Source: Chromohalobacter sarecensis (GTDB taxonomy: Bacteria; Pseudomonadota; Gammaproteobacteria; Pseudomonadales; Halomonadaceae). From it: a stretch of DNA of 64,000 bases. A model generated the notes under the pieces. That model was not told where the DNA came from. It did not search any database and saw only the letters and a list, made by a program, of their open reading frames with translations. Below, piece after piece: positions 30,230 to 40,237 of this stretch. Position 1 is the first letter of the stretch, and each line of letters begins with the position of its first letter. The DNA lies in NCBI RefSeq assembly GCF_023061135.1, contig NZ_JAKGAN010000003.1, forward strand, positions 186,001 to 250,000. The letters run 5' to 3'. The position numbers and the translations under genes are program-made.

Positions 30230-31909
30230 ATGAGCGAAAGCTTTGCTGAACTGTTCGAACAGTCTCTCCAGGACATCAATATGGAACCCGGTGCCATCGT
30301 CATGGCAACCGTGGTCGATATCGAAGGTGACTGGATTACCGTCAATGCGGGTCTGAAGTCCGAGGGGCAAATCCCCGTGGCGCAGTTCCGTGATGACAAC
30401 GGCGAATTGACCATTGCGGTGGGCGATGAAGTCAAGGTTGCCCTTGAAGCCGTCGAAGACGGTTTCGGCGAGACGCGTCTGTCTCGCGAAAAGGCCAAGC
30501 GTGCCGAGGCCTGGAAAGAGCTGGAAGCGGCCTTCGAGAAGGACGAAATCGTCAAGGGCGTGATCAACGGCAAGGTCAAGGGCGGCTTCACGGTCGACGT
30601 TTCTTCCATCCGTGCTTTCTTGCCCGGTTCTCTCGTCGATGTTCGTCCGGTACGCGATACTGCTCACCTCGAGCACAAAGAGCTGGACTTCAAGGTCATC
30701 AAGCTCGATCCCAAGCGTAACAACGTCGTTGTTTCCCGCCGTGCCGTTCTCGAAGCCGAGAACAGCGCCGAGCGTGAAGCGCTGCTGTCTACGCTTCAGG
30801 AAGGTCAGCAGATCGACGGTATCGTCAAGAACCTCACCGACTACGGTGCGTTCGTCGATCTGGGCGGCGTCGATGGCCTGCTGCACATCACCGACATGGC
30901 GTGGAAGCGCATCAAGCATCCCAGCGAGATCGTGGCCGTTGGTGATGAGGTCAACGTCAAGGTGCTCAAGTTCGATCGCGAGCGCAACCGTGTGTCTCTC
31001 GGCTTGAAGCAGTTGGGCGAAGATCCGTGGGTCAACATCAAGGATCGTTATCCGGAAAACACCCGCGTCAATGCCCGCGTCACCAACCTGACCGACTACG
31101 GCTGCTTTGCCGAGCTCGAGGAAGGTGTCGAAGGCCTGGTTCACGTCTCGGAAATGGACTGGACCAACAAGAACATCCATCCCTCGAAAGTCGTCCAGGT
31201 CGGTGATGACGTGGAAGTCATGGTGCTGGATATCGACGAAGAACGTCGTCGTATCTCCTTGGGTATCAAGCAGTGCACCACCAACCCGTGGGAAGACTTC
31301 AGCGCGCGCTATAACAAGGGCGATCGCGTCTCGGGCACCATCAAGTCGATCACCGACTTCGGTATCTTCATCGGTCTGGAAGGTGGCATCGACGGTCTGG
31401 TCCACCTGTCCGATATCTCCTGGAGCGAAACCGGCGAAGAAGCCGTGCGTAGTTTCAAGAAGGGCGACGAAGCCGAAGCGGTCATTCTCTCGATCGATCC
31501 GGAACGCGAGCGTATCTCGCTCGGCATCAAGCAGCTCGAAACCGATCCGGTTTCCGAGTACCTGGCCGTCAACGACAAGGGCGCCGTCGTCACTGGTCGC
31601 GTTGTCGAAGTCGATGCCAAGGAAGCGCACGTCGAGTTGGCGACTGATGTCGTGGCTGTACTCAAGGCCTCCGAGATCAGCCCTGATCGCGTCGAAGATG
31701 CACGCAACGTGCTCAACGAAGGCGATAGTGTCGAAGCCAAGATTGTCGGTGTCGATCGCAAAAACCGTGCGATCAACCTGTCGGTCAAGGCGAAGGATCA
31801 GGTCGATACACGCCGTGCGATGGGCAAACTGCGCGATCAGGAAGCTGAGCCGCAGAAAGGCCCGACCACCATCGGTGATCTGATCAAGCAGCAGATGGGC
31901 GGCGAATAA
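30230..31909 (+). CDS. rpsA: 30S ribosomal protein S1
   Basis: RNA-binding ribosomal protein that brings mRNA to the 30S subunit. The 559 residues hold six S1 (OB-fold) repeats. The last four follow the [26 protein letters not shown] pattern at about residues 190, 277, 364 and 451. A 194-nt leader lies upstream; S1 of E. coli represses its own leader, but no specific element was identified here. AGGA is 8 nt before ATG. The adjacent ihfB found in other species is absent here (see ihfB). Confidence 0.97.
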   Translation: MSESFAELFEQSLQDINMEPGAIVMATVVDIEGDWITVNAGLKSEGQIPVAQFRDDNGELTIAVGDEVKVALEAVEDGFGETRLSREKAKRAEAWKELEAAFEKDEIVKGVINGKVKGGFTVDVSSIRAFLPGSLVDVRPVRDTAHLEHKELDFKVIKLDPKRNNVVVSRRAVLEAENSAEREALLSTLQEGQQIDGIVKNLTDYGAFVDLGGVDGLLHITDMAWKRIKHPSEIVAVGDEVNVKVLKFDRERNRVSLGLKQLGEDPWVNIKDRYPENTRVNARVTNLTDYGCFAELEEGVEGLVHVSEMDWTNKNIHPSKVVQVGDDVEVMVLDIDEERRRISLGIKQCTTNPWEDFSARYNKGDRVSGTIKSITDFGIFIGLEGGIDGLVHLSDISWSETGEEAVRSFKKGDEAEAVILSIDPERERISLGIKQLETDPVSEYLAVNDKGAVVTGRVVEVDAKEAHVELATDVVAVLKASEISPDRVEDARNVLNEGDSVEAKIVGVDRKNRAINLSVKAKDQVDTRRAMGKLRDQEAEPQKGPTTIGDLIKQQMGGE

Positions 31910-31916
31910 GCTACGT

Positions 31917-31943
31917 CGTCGCCGCGTCTTTGACGCGGCGACG
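31917..31943 (+). terminator. First hairpin after rpsA
   Basis: A perfect 12-bp GC-rich inverted repeat (31917-31928 with 31932-31943) with a TTT loop begins 7 nt after the rpsA stop. It has no U-tract of its own and lies just before a full terminator, so it may protect the 3' end or slow the polymerase. Confidence 0.5.
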
Positions 31944-31963
31944 GGTGCTTTATTGAGCCGTAC

Positions 31964-31999
31964 AAAAAACCGCGCCCTCGAAAGAGGCGCGGTTTTTTT
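31964..31999. terminator. Terminator between rpsA and trmJ
   Basis: AAAAAACCGCGCC pairs with GGCGCGGTTTTTTT around a short loop. The A and T runs on both sides make it a bidirectional intrinsic terminator between convergent rpsA and trmJ. Confidence 0.9.
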
Positions 32000-32043
32000 A
32001 TGTCCGCCAGGAGGCATATTGCTCAGGGTCGACTGGTTTTTCT

Positions 32044-32781
32044 TCAGTCATCGTGTTTTGTGCCGGCGTTTTCCAATGTCGTCAAGACACCGCGCAGGAT
32101 GGAGAGCTCCTTGCGACTGGGTTGGGCGCGGGCGAAAAGTGCGCGTAGATGGTCTTCAGTGCGCGCATGAGGCTGAGTCAGAAACCCCGAGGACGTCAGC
32201 GCCTGGTGAAGATGAGTCTCGAAGTGAGCCATCTGTTCGCGCGTCGGCAAGGCCCGCTGTTTGGATTTGGGCTGAGCGGCGCAGGGTGTTTGGTGGCGCC
32301 AAGCACGGCGTACTTCGTAGGCGAGTATCTGCACGGCCTGAGCCAGATTGAGGACGCCGTAATCGGGGTTGGCGGGAATGCTGACCTGATGTGTGCAATG
32401 TCGAATTTCATCGTTGGTCAGTCCAAAGCGCTCGCGACCGAACACCATTGCCACCGGGGCTTGATGCGCATACTCGACCATTTGCACGGCCATGGGCTCG
32501 GGATCGTCGAAATGGGGTAGGGGGAGACTGCGCAGACGGGCGCTGGCGCCGACGACCTGGACGCAATCCCCGATGGCTTGCGAAATGTGCTCGACGACGC
32601 GTGCGTTGTCGAGCACATCGGTCGCCCCAGCGGCGAGCCGAGTGGCCTCTTCGTCGGGGAAGCTGCGGGGATTGACCAACACCAGGTCGCTTAGGCCCAT
32701 GGTTTTCATGGCACGTGCGGCCTGGCCGATGTTACCGGGGTGGAATGTCTGAACGAGTACGATACGAATATTGGAGAGCAT
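32044..32781 (-). CDS. trmJ: tRNA (cytidine/uridine-2'-O-)-methyltransferase TrmJ
   Basis: SPOUT methyltransferase that modifies position 32 of several tRNAs. The 245 residues begin MLSNIRIVLVQTFHPGNIGQAARAMKTMGL, with DLVLVNPRSFPDEEATRLAAGA next. The knot motifs VAMVFGRERFGLTNDEI and IPANPDYGVLNLAQAVQI complete the fold. The C-terminal helical extension (about 165-245) is normal for TrmJ. It is convergent with rpsA and lies downstream of groEL on the same strand, beyond the groEL terminator. Confidence 0.95.
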   Translation of the reverse strand: MLSNIRIVLVQTFHPGNIGQAARAMKTMGLSDLVLVNPRSFPDEEATRLAAGATDVLDNARVVEHISQAIGDCVQVVGASARLRSLPLPHFDDPEPMAVQMVEYAHQAPVAMVFGRERFGLTNDEIRHCTHQVSIPANPDYGVLNLAQAVQILAYEVRRAWRHQTPCAAQPKSKQRALPTREQMAHFETHLHQALTSSGFLTQPHARTEDHLRALFARAQPSRKELSILRGVLTTLENAGTKHDD

Positions 32782-32823
32782 AGAACATCGCGATACAGTC
32801 GAAGGCAGGGCGATAGTGTACTT

Positions 32824-32844
32824 GGGCTACGGGCTACGGGCTAC
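32824..32844. repeat. Three tandem copies of a 7-mer
   Basis: GGGCTAC is repeated three times without a break (32824-32830, 32831-32837, 32838-32844) between trmJ and the groEL terminator. It is a short tandem repeat that may vary in number by slippage. No function is assigned. Confidence 0.7.
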
Positions 32845-32870
32845 GTCAGACTGATCTATCCCTCCTGACA

Positions 32871-32903
32871 TGAAAAACCCCCACCGGTTGCCCGGCGGGG
32901 GTT
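32871..32903 (-). terminator. Terminator of groEL
   Basis: Reading leftward, AACCCCC (32876-32882) pairs with GGGGGTT (32897-32903) and CCGG with CCGG inside, one mismatch between. A T run follows on the minus strand (GGGGGTTTTTC). It lies 38 nt past the groEL stop. Confidence 0.88.
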
Positions 32904-32940
32904 CGAGTCACGGGACAGTGCCCGGGAGTCTAGGCAGCGA

Positions 32941-34599
<1,659 letters not shown>

Positions 34600-34660
34600 T
34601 TAATGGCGCGATCAAGTCGCGCAAACGTGAAACGAAAATGTGACTGGTGAGCGTTGTGAA

Positions 34661-34951
34661 TTACTCGGCAACGGCCAGAATATCGCTTTCGCTCATGATC
34701 AGGACTTCTTCGCCGTCGATTTTCTCTTTCTCGACGCCAAAGCCATCCTTGAAAATCACGGTATCACCCACCTTGACGTCCAGCGGGCGCACTTCGCCAT
34801 TTTCGAGAATACGACCATTGCCGACAGCAAGGATTTCACCGCGGGTCGGTTTCTCTTGAGCGTTACCCGGAAGCACGATGCCGCCAGCGGTCTTTTGCTC
34901 TTCTTCCGTGCGACGGACAACGACGCGATCGTGCAAAGGACGGATTTTCAT
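34661..34951 (-). CDS. groS: Co-chaperonin GroES
   Basis: Heptameric lid of the GroEL chamber. It has 96 residues: [20 protein letters not shown], the mobile loop [20 protein letters not shown] that contacts GroEL, then [15 protein letters not shown]. It is first in the groES-groEL operon, with a sigma-32-type promoter about 140 nt upstream. AGGAGAACG precedes ATG. Confidence 0.98.
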   Translation of the reverse strand: MKIRPLHDRVVVRRTEEEQKTAGGIVLPGNAQEKPTRGEILAVGNGRILENGEVRPLDVKVGDTVIFKDGFGVEKEKIDGEEVLIMSESDILAVAE

Positions 34952-35086
34952 TGCTCACGTTCTCCTGATGGTTCTATGGATCATAGGATAATCCCGTTGA
35001 GCCAAGCTCAAGGGTGAAGGCTGTGCCTTCTGTTTATAAGGCCGACGCATCAAGGCGTTGTGGCCGAATCATCTGTTAGGGGCTTG

Positions 35087-35114
35087 ATTGGGTCGACGTA
35101 TCCACTTTCAAGGG
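35087..35114 (-). promoter_or_regulatory. Sigma-32 heat-shock promoter of groES-groEL
   Basis: On the minus strand CCCTTGAA (35114-35107) is followed after 14 nt by CCCAAT (35092-35087). This matches the sigma-32 pattern CTTGAA-N13-17-CCCCAT well. It lies about 136 nt upstream of the groES start. Confidence 0.75.
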
Positions 35115-35130
35115 CCCTTCATGAATTTTT

Positions 35131-35661
35131 TCAATGCCGGGAATCATCCTTCCCTATGTAGTCGCCTTCGATCGGCTGTTCGGCATCCGCCTGGCTGTTT
35201 TGCGAGGTCTTATTTTGAGACGTCTTATCCGTGCGCCGCGTGTGTTCGTGCCATTCACTGTCGGTAGCTTTTTCCTGCGTCGTACCACCGGAGCTCATGG
35301 TAAAAATGCGGCTGCGCCATCCACCGCGCTGTAGCCCTCGGCCCAGCAAGCGACGGCTACTTGGAATAAGGCAAAGCAGCCCCAAGCCGTCCGACAGGAA
35401 GCCGGGGGCGACCAGTAATGCTCCACCGAAGATCAAGGCAGCCCCGGTAATCAACTCGTCCGAGGGGATTTCTCCCTGAGCGAATCGAGCCTGGGCGCGT
35501 TGCAGGGTCTGCACCCCTTCGCGTCGAATCAAGTGAAGGCCGAGCGCCCCGGATAGCAGGACCAATGCCAGCGTTGGCAGCAGACCGATCTGTCCGCCGA
35601 TCGCGAACAGCACCACGAAATCGAGTAGCCCGAAAAGCGTAATGAAAAGTAACAGTGGCAT
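35131..35661 (-). CDS. fxsA: FxsA-family membrane protein
   Basis: Inner-membrane protein; overexpressed E. coli FxsA relieves F-factor exclusion of phage T7. The 176 residues start MPLLLFITLFGLLDFVVLF. Helices are followed by LSGALGLHLIRREGVQTL, then GALLVAPGFLSDGLGLLCLIP, the FxsA core. A hydrophilic tail with a repeated KTSQN motif ends EGDYIGKDDSRH. An upstream in-frame start at 35775 reads non-homologous sequence and was rejected. Position next to groESL is as in many gammaproteobacteria. Confidence 0.88.
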   Translation of the reverse strand: MPLLLFITLFGLLDFVVLFAIGGQIGLLPTLALVLLSGALGLHLIRREGVQTLQRAQARFAQGEIPSDELITGAALIFGGALLVAPGFLSDGLGLLCLIPSSRRLLGRGLQRGGWRSRIFTMSSGGTTQEKATDSEWHEHTRRTDKTSQNKTSQNSQADAEQPIEGDYIGKDDSRH

Positions 35662-35857
35662 GGCGGCTCCGTGTAGTCTCGGCTTCACAGTAGATGGTGG
35701 CATGAGTGTGAATTGCAAGGGAAACGAGGCGGTGATGCAAGTGCGCTGTGAGCGTTTCGTGGAGCCGTCAAGCATCGCATGCTAAGCTTTGCATGTTGCG
35801 GTGCACAAAAAGAGCCCTGAGATTCCGGCTCGTCACTTGAATGCAGGAGGGATTGCC

Positions 35858-36619
35858 ATGCAGCTTGATAGGGCGGTGGTCGGTATAACGGGAGGCGCCC
35901 AAGGGTTGGGATTGGCGATGGCAGCCGAGTTAGGGGCTCAGGGCGCGCGTATTGCATTGTTCGACCTTCAAGAAGAGGTTTTGAGCGCTGCGGTGGCTTC
36001 ACTGATGGAGCGTGAGATCCATGCGTACGGCTTCCAGGTCGACGTGACTGATGAAGATGCCGTGATCCGCGCATTCGCTCAGCAACGCGAGTCACTGGGG
36101 CCGCTTGATGTGTTGGTCAATAATGCCGGCGTCACTCACGACGGTCTGTTGGTTAAAGGTGGTGCCGGCCATATCGAAAAACGCATGACGTTGCAACAGT
36201 GGCGACAGGTCATCGACGTCAATCTCACGGGCGTCTTCTTGTGCGGTCGTGAAGGTGCGACACAAATGGTCGAGGCGGGTCATGGAGGTGTCATCGTCAA
36301 TGTCTCGAGTATCTCGCGAGCCGGCAACATGGGGCAGGGCAATTACAGTGCTTCCAAGGCCGGAGTGGCGGCGCTGACGGTAACCTGGGCGAAGGAGCTG
36401 GCACGCCAAGGCATCCGCGTGGCGGCGGTGGCGCCGGGGTTCATCGAAACTGAGATGACGGCGTCCATGCGTGCTGAAGTACTCGAGAAAATCAGCAAGG
36501 GGATTCCCTTAGGACACCTGGGACAGCCGTCCGATATCGCCTCGAGCGTGCGTTATATCATCGAAAACGACTACTTCACGGGGCGGGTGCTGGAATGCGA
36601 TGGCGGACTGAGAATCTAA
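35858..36619 (+). CDS. SDR-family oxidoreductase (FabG-like)
   Basis: A 253-residue short-chain dehydrogenase. It shows the nucleotide-binding motif GITGGAQGLGLAMAAELG, then DVLVNNAGVTHDGLLV, the catalytic serine in NVSSISRAGNMGQGNYSASKAG with the YxxxK pair, and APGFIETEMTASM. It resembles 3-oxoacyl-ACP reductase, but the substrate cannot be told; there are no fatty-acid genes nearby. AGGAGGGATTGCC precedes ATG 35858. The stop overlaps a 26-codon ORF (TAATG). Confidence 0.88.
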   Translation: MQLDRAVVGITGGAQGLGLAMAAELGAQGARIALFDLQEEVLSAAVASLMEREIHAYGFQVDVTDEDAVIRAFAQQRESLGPLDVLVNNAGVTHDGLLVKGGAGHIEKRMTLQQWRQVIDVNLTGVFLCGREGATQMVEAGHGGVIVNVSSISRAGNMGQGNYSASKAGVAALTVTWAKELARQGIRVAAVAPGFIETEMTASMRAEVLEKISKGIPLGHLGQPSDIASSVRYIIENDYFTGRVLECDGGLRI

Positions 36620-36699
36620 TGATGCGTCGACGTTTCAAACAACAGCTGACGCCGGCCGAAAAGACGCTCGCCGAGTGCTACCCGTACGAGCGTCGATAG
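36619..36699 (+). CDS. Possible 26-residue peptide coupled to the SDR gene
   Basis: ATG 36619 shares its A with the TAA stop of the SDR gene (TAATG), the pattern of translational coupling, and the next codon is also ATG. The predicted peptide is basic (MMRRRFKQQL, then TPAEKTLAECYPYERR) and amphipathic, with one cysteine. It is too short for ordinary gene finders and has no family I recognise. The close coupling and good codon use support it; chance cannot be excluded. Confidence 0.4.
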   Translation: MMRRRFKQQLTPAEKTLAECYPYERR

Positions 36700-36706
36700 C
36701 GTGGCA

Positions 36707-36979
36707 TCAGAACGTGACGCGATCGTCCAGGTTTTGCGCCGTTCCTTCGCCGATACCTTTGACGCGGGTCAAGTCTTCGGCCGAGGCGAAAGGTCCATTC
36801 GCGTCGCGGTCCTCGATGATCGCCTGTGCCTTGACGTCACCGATGCCCGGCAGTTCGGTCAATGCTTCAATAGAAGCATGATTGATGTCGATAGGCGCGG
36901 AGGCGTCTTCCTGGGCGACCGCGAGGGTAGTGACGCTTAGCGCCAGCGTCAGTAGGGCACAGCTCAGTATTTTTTTCAT
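36707..36979 (-). CDS. ComEA-like helix-hairpin-helix protein
   Basis: A 90-residue exported protein. Residues 1-22 are a signal peptide (MKKILSCALLTLALSVTTLAVAQ). Then two HhH motifs follow: INHASIEALTELPGIGDVKAQAII and SAEDLTRVKGIGEGTAQNL. This is the ComEA DNA-binding domain, which in naturally competent bacteria binds incoming DNA in the periplasm. Type IV pilus genes are also in this window, so DNA uptake is possible but unproven. Its upstream region is AT-rich, with a 9-bp palindrome. Confidence 0.88.
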   Translation of the reverse strand: MKKILSCALLTLALSVTTLAVAQEDASAPIDINHASIEALTELPGIGDVKAQAIIEDRDANGPFASAEDLTRVKGIGEGTAQNLDDRVTF

Positions 36980-37041
36980 ACGACCACTCCTTTAGGTGTG
37001 TCTTATTTAGCATCTTTACCATACCCAGATTTCCATGTCCG

Positions 37042-37068
37042 AAATGTCATCTTTCAATGACATTTTTT
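37042..37068. promoter_or_regulatory. 9-bp inverted repeat in the comEA-like / pyrF intergenic region
   Basis: AAATGTCAT (37042-37050) and ATGACATTT (37057-37065) form a perfect 9-bp palindrome with a 6-nt spacer, ending in a run of six T. It lies in an AT-rich island between divergent genes, 63 nt upstream of the comEA-like start. It could be an operator, or on the plus strand a weak terminator. No regulator is named. Confidence 0.5.
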
Positions 37069-37200
37069 GTAAGATAATGACTACAATATCAATTTATTCT
37101 TATTGACTGGCGGGCGGTCGGAATACTCGTCAGGCGCTAGGTTGCGACGTGGGGGCGGCGGTATAATGCCGCCATCATCATATTGCTAGCAGGAGACACC

Positions 37201-37902
37201 ATGCCGCGCCCCGACACGCCGTTGATCATCGCTCTCGATTACCCTGATCTCGACCAGGCGCTTGCCATGACCGACCGGTTGGATCCCGCACGCTGCCGGG
37301 TCAAGGTTGGCAAGGAGCTATTCACACGCAGTGGCCCGCGGGTACTCGAGGTACTGCATGCACGTGGCTTCGAGGTGTTTCTGGATCTCAAGTTTCACGA
37401 TATTCCCCATACGGTGGCGGGCGCCGTCGAAGCGGCGGCGGATCATGGCGTATGGATGGTTAACGTCCACGCCGGTGGCGGGCGGCGCATGATGGAAGCG
37501 GCTAGAGAACGGCTTGAGAATCGTCGGCTCACCACGCACCTGATCGCAGTCACTGTACTGACCAGTATGGCGCGTGAGGATCTCGTCGAGATTGGCGTCG
37601 ATGACGAGCCGTTGACTCAGGTCGAGCGTTTGGCGGCGTTAGCGCAATGTAGCGGCATGGATGGAGTAGTGTGTTCCGCGCAGGAAGCCACGGCGTTGCG
37701 CGCACTATGTGGCGATACTTTCTTGAAAGTCACGCCGGGTATACGACCTAGCGCTTCGAGTGGCGATGACCAGCGTCGTACGTTGACCCCAGCCCAGGCA
37801 TTGGAGGCGGGAAGCACGCATCTGGTGATCGGCCGGCCGGTGACGCAAGCCTCGGATCCGATGGCGGCATTGGGTGCTATCGAGCACGAGCTTGACCGCT
37901 AG
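37201..37902 (+). CDS. pyrF: Orotidine 5'-phosphate decarboxylase
   Basis: Last step of UMP synthesis. The 233-residue TIM barrel has [28 protein letters not shown], and the catalytic stretch [20 protein letters not shown] with its Asp-Lys-Asp network. [20 protein letters not shown] and [14 protein letters not shown] close the phosphate site. GCAGGAGACACC precedes ATG 37201. A -10-like TATAAT at 37162-37167 sits in the loop of a GGCGG/CCGCC repeat. It is convergent with lapB, with 3 nt between the stops. Confidence 0.96.
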   Translation: MPRPDTPLIIALDYPDLDQALAMTDRLDPARCRVKVGKELFTRSGPRVLEVLHARGFEVFLDLKFHDIPHTVAGAVEAAADHGVWMVNVHAGGGRRMMEAARERLENRRLTTHLIAVTVLTSMAREDLVEIGVDDEPLTQVERLAALAQCSGMDGVVCSAQEATALRALCGDTFLKVTPGIRPSASSGDDQRRTLTPAQALEAGSTHLVIGRPVTQASDPMAALGAIEHELDR

Positions 37903-37905
37903 CGA

Positions 37906-39090
37906 CTATTCGCCTTCCAGCCCGGTGATGGGCTTGGTGGTCCCCCAGCTTTGGCAGCGCGGGCATTGCCAGTGCAATTGGGCGCTGCCGAAACCGCAGC
38001 GATGGCAGCGGTGACGGGGGCGTGACGCGAGTAGCTTCTGGGTGTGCTGTTTGAGCAGCAGCAGGCGCTCGCGGTCCCCATGGTCCTCGCCGATCAGGTA
38101 AAGATCCATGAGGTAATCGACACCCCGTAAGCTGGGATGTGTTTGCAACTGCTCACTGACGAGCTCGATGGCGGCTTCCTGACTATCCGTGCGTAGGCGA
38201 GATGCCGCCAGCATGATCACCACGCTGGTGAAGTGCGTTTCCTGCAACTTGGTCTCGAGAAACGCGCGCCAGCCCGGTTCGTCCTCCAGGCGGCGATATG
38301 CCTCGTGCAAGGGCTCGAGGATGACGGGGAGGAAGCCGGGGTCTTGCTCAGGGATGCGCTTGAGATGGCGGATCACGGCCTTGTAGTGGCCAGTGTCGCG
38401 TTCGAGTTCAGCGAGCAACCACGTGGCACGGACACAGTGCTCATCGATCGATAGGGCCTGGCGCAGACGCTTGCGGGCCACGCTAGGACTCGCATTGTGC
38501 CGGTCCTGTTGGGCGAGTTCGCAAAGCCAGTGAGCGGCAGCGCGCTTGATATCGGTATCCTGGCGAATGAGCTGCGGCGTGGCGACATCCAACGCTTGTT
38601 GCCATTCCTTTTCTTGCTGTAGCAGATCGACCAGCAGGCGTTTGGCAGCGTCGCGCAGCCCCTCGTCGGGAGTGTCTTTCACCAGTGTTTGCAGTAGGCG
38701 TTCGGCGCGATCGAGCAGCCCCAGGTTCAGAAAATCCCGTGACAATTCCAACTGCACGAGTCCGCCTTGATAAGGGGTCAGCGTTGGGCGCGCTAACAGA
38801 TTTTGATGGATCTTGACGGCACGGTCGGCTTCGCCGCGCGAACGAAACAGGTTGCCCAGCGCAATGTGCGTCTCGATGGTGTCGCTGTTGACCTCAAGCG
38901 CTTGTACAAACGTCTCGATGGCCTGATCCGGCTGCTCGTTGAGCAGATGATTGAGACCAATGAAATAGTCCTTGGGCAACGACACTTCGGAAGATAGGGG
39001 GTCGCGAGCGCGGCGGCGCTCGCGACGTCCGAGCCACCAGCCGATGGCAATCGCCGCGACCAATAGGCCAAGCAGCAGTGGATCAAGCAT
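37906..39090 (-). CDS. lapB: Lipopolysaccharide assembly protein LapB
   Basis: Membrane-anchored TPR protein that in E. coli steers LpxC to FtsH and so sets LPS levels. The 394 residues comprise an N-terminal helix (LLGLLVAAIAIGWWLG), TPR repeats from about residue 45 (IETFVQALEVNSDTIETHIALGNLFRSRGE) and a C-terminal rubredoxin-like zinc ribbon: CHRCGFGSAQLHWQCPRC. It follows lapA by a stop/start junction. LpxC is encoded at 4.8 kb in this window. Confidence 0.95.
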   Translation of the reverse strand: MLDPLLLGLLVAAIAIGWWLGRRERRRARDPLSSEVSLPKDYFIGLNHLLNEQPDQAIETFVQALEVNSDTIETHIALGNLFRSRGEADRAVKIHQNLLARPTLTPYQGGLVQLELSRDFLNLGLLDRAERLLQTLVKDTPDEGLRDAAKRLLVDLLQQEKEWQQALDVATPQLIRQDTDIKRAAAHWLCELAQQDRHNASPSVARKRLRQALSIDEHCVRATWLLAELERDTGHYKAVIRHLKRIPEQDPGFLPVILEPLHEAYRRLEDEPGWRAFLETKLQETHFTSVVIMLAASRLRTDSQEAAIELVSEQLQTHPSLRGVDYLMDLYLIGEDHGDRERLLLLKQHTQKLLASRPRHRCHRCGFGSAQLHWQCPRCQSWGTTKPITGLEGE

Positions 39091-39396
39091 TCAGGGCGCT
39101 TCCTTGAGCTCCTGGGTGCGTAGCCGATCCAGTTCCTTGCGTTGCTGTTGATTGTGGCGTTGGGCACGGGTCAGGAGCGTGCGCAGCCGCAGGTAGATGC
39201 CGGTCATGGCCAGCATGCCGAGAATCACGCCACAAGCCAGCGATATCAGCAGCCAAAGAGACAGTGAAGCGGGTGGCAGTTCGACCCATATCAAGTCGAG
39301 CGGCATGGCTTGTTGGTTGTTGACGGCAAACAGAATGCCGAGCAACAGGACGACCAGCAAGATGATAGCCAGCACGACACCTTTAAACCAACGCAT
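39091..39396 (-). CDS. lapA: Lipopolysaccharide assembly protein LapA
   Basis: A 101-residue DUF1049 membrane protein with two helices (GVVLAIILLVVLLLGILFAVNN and SLWLLISLACGVILGMLAM), then a basic coiled cytoplasmic tail (RAQRHNQQQRKELDRL). The NNQQAMPLDLIWVELP linker is typical of the family. It is co-transcribed with lapB in E. coli and starts 41 nt after ihfB here, giving ihfB-lapA-lapB. Confidence 0.92.
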   Translation of the reverse strand: MRWFKGVVLAIILLVVLLLGILFAVNNQQAMPLDLIWVELPPASLSLWLLISLACGVILGMLAMTGIYLRLRTLLTRAQRHNQQQRKELDRLRTQELKEAP

Positions 39397-39437
39397 GGGC
39401 AGGTTCCTTTTGCATGGAGATTGGCGCCCAGGGGGCT

Positions 39438-39734
39438 TTAGTAGCCGAGTGCACGGCTGGCGTTGACCTGTTCGCGCAACTCCTTGCCGGGCTTGAAATG
39501 CGGCACGAACTTGCCCTGCAGGTCGACGGGGTCGCCGGTTTTGGGGTTGCGTCCGGTCCGGGGTTCCCGAAAGTGTAGGGAGAAGCTACCGAACCCGCGA
39601 ATTTCGACACGCCCGCCGCTGGAAAGCGAGTGGGTGATGTCTTCGAGGATGATCTTGACCGCTGCCTCGACCTCTTTGGCCGACAGCTCTGGCTGCCGAA
39701 TGGCAATCTGTTCAATCAACTCGGACTTGGTCAT
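39438..39734 (-). CDS. ihfB: Integration host factor subunit beta
   Basis: DNA-bending nucleoid protein. The 98 residues [20 protein letters not shown] to [16 protein letters not shown] and [28 protein letters not shown] include the beta-arm proline in the RNPKTGD region. The tail is [10 protein letters not shown]. In Pseudomonas and E. coli it directly follows rpsA. Here it lies about 7.5 kb away and on the opposite strand, heading ihfB-lapA-lapB. Confidence 0.96.
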   Translation of the reverse strand: MTKSELIEQIAIRQPELSAKEVEAAVKIILEDITHSLSSGGRVEIRGFGSFSLHFREPRTGRNPKTGDPVDLQGKFVPHFKPGKELREQVNASRALGY

Positions 39735-39958
39735 CGGATGTCTCCAAGCGACTTTGCCGCTCGCTGCACAGGGGCAATAAAGCGACCACGGTATTGTTGT
39801 GAATTCAGCATACTGCTCAAACCTTGATAAAACAACGCACTAGCACATTGCAAGTCAATCTTAGCCGGTTTTGAACAAGGAGTGGAAACGATGTGTCTCG
39901 CCAAGTCCTCGGGTATACTCGTCATCTATTCATGTCATGACATCGCTTGGGAGTCTCC

Positions 39959-40237
39959 ATGCAGGACGATGTAACCATCAAACGGCTTTACTGGCACTCG
40001 CGGCGTGGCATGTGGGAGCTGGATCTACTGCTGATCCCGTTTCTCGAACATTGCTACCCCCAGCTCGATGATGCTGACAAGGCCCGTTATCAGACGCTGA
40101 TCGATCAGGAAGATCAAGATCTCTTCATCTGGCTAATGCGCCGGGAGTGGCCCGCCGACGCTGAGTTGCGTCGCATCGTCCAAATGATCGTCGATTATGC
40201 CGAAAGCACTTCCAACAATCAGTATCGTACCCTCTAG
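39959..40237 (+). CDS. sdhE: FAD assembly factor SdhE
   Basis: A 92-residue protein that helps attach FAD to succinate dehydrogenase SdhA. The signature RLYWHSRRGMWELDLLLIPF contains the essential RGxxE-type motif. DQEDQDLFIWLM follows. ATG 39959 follows GGGAG; a TTG 12 nt upstream is less likely. A TATACT box lies at 39914. It is divergent from ihfB and overlaps the next gene by 41 nt, as sdhE-ygfX do in relatives. Confidence 0.93.
   Translation: MQDDVTIKRLYWHSRRGMWELDLLLIPFLEHCYPQLDDADKARYQTLIDQEDQDLFIWLMRREWPADAELRRIVQMIVDYAESTSNNQYRTL

Noticed and set aside
30215-32017. A 600-codon minus-strand open frame over rpsA
   Set aside because: Antisense to a highly expressed ribosomal gene with strong codon bias; the repeats in it merely mirror the S1 repeats.
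32824-32844. Possible start of a CRISPR or larger repeat array
   Set aside because: Only three copies of a 7-mer with no spacers.
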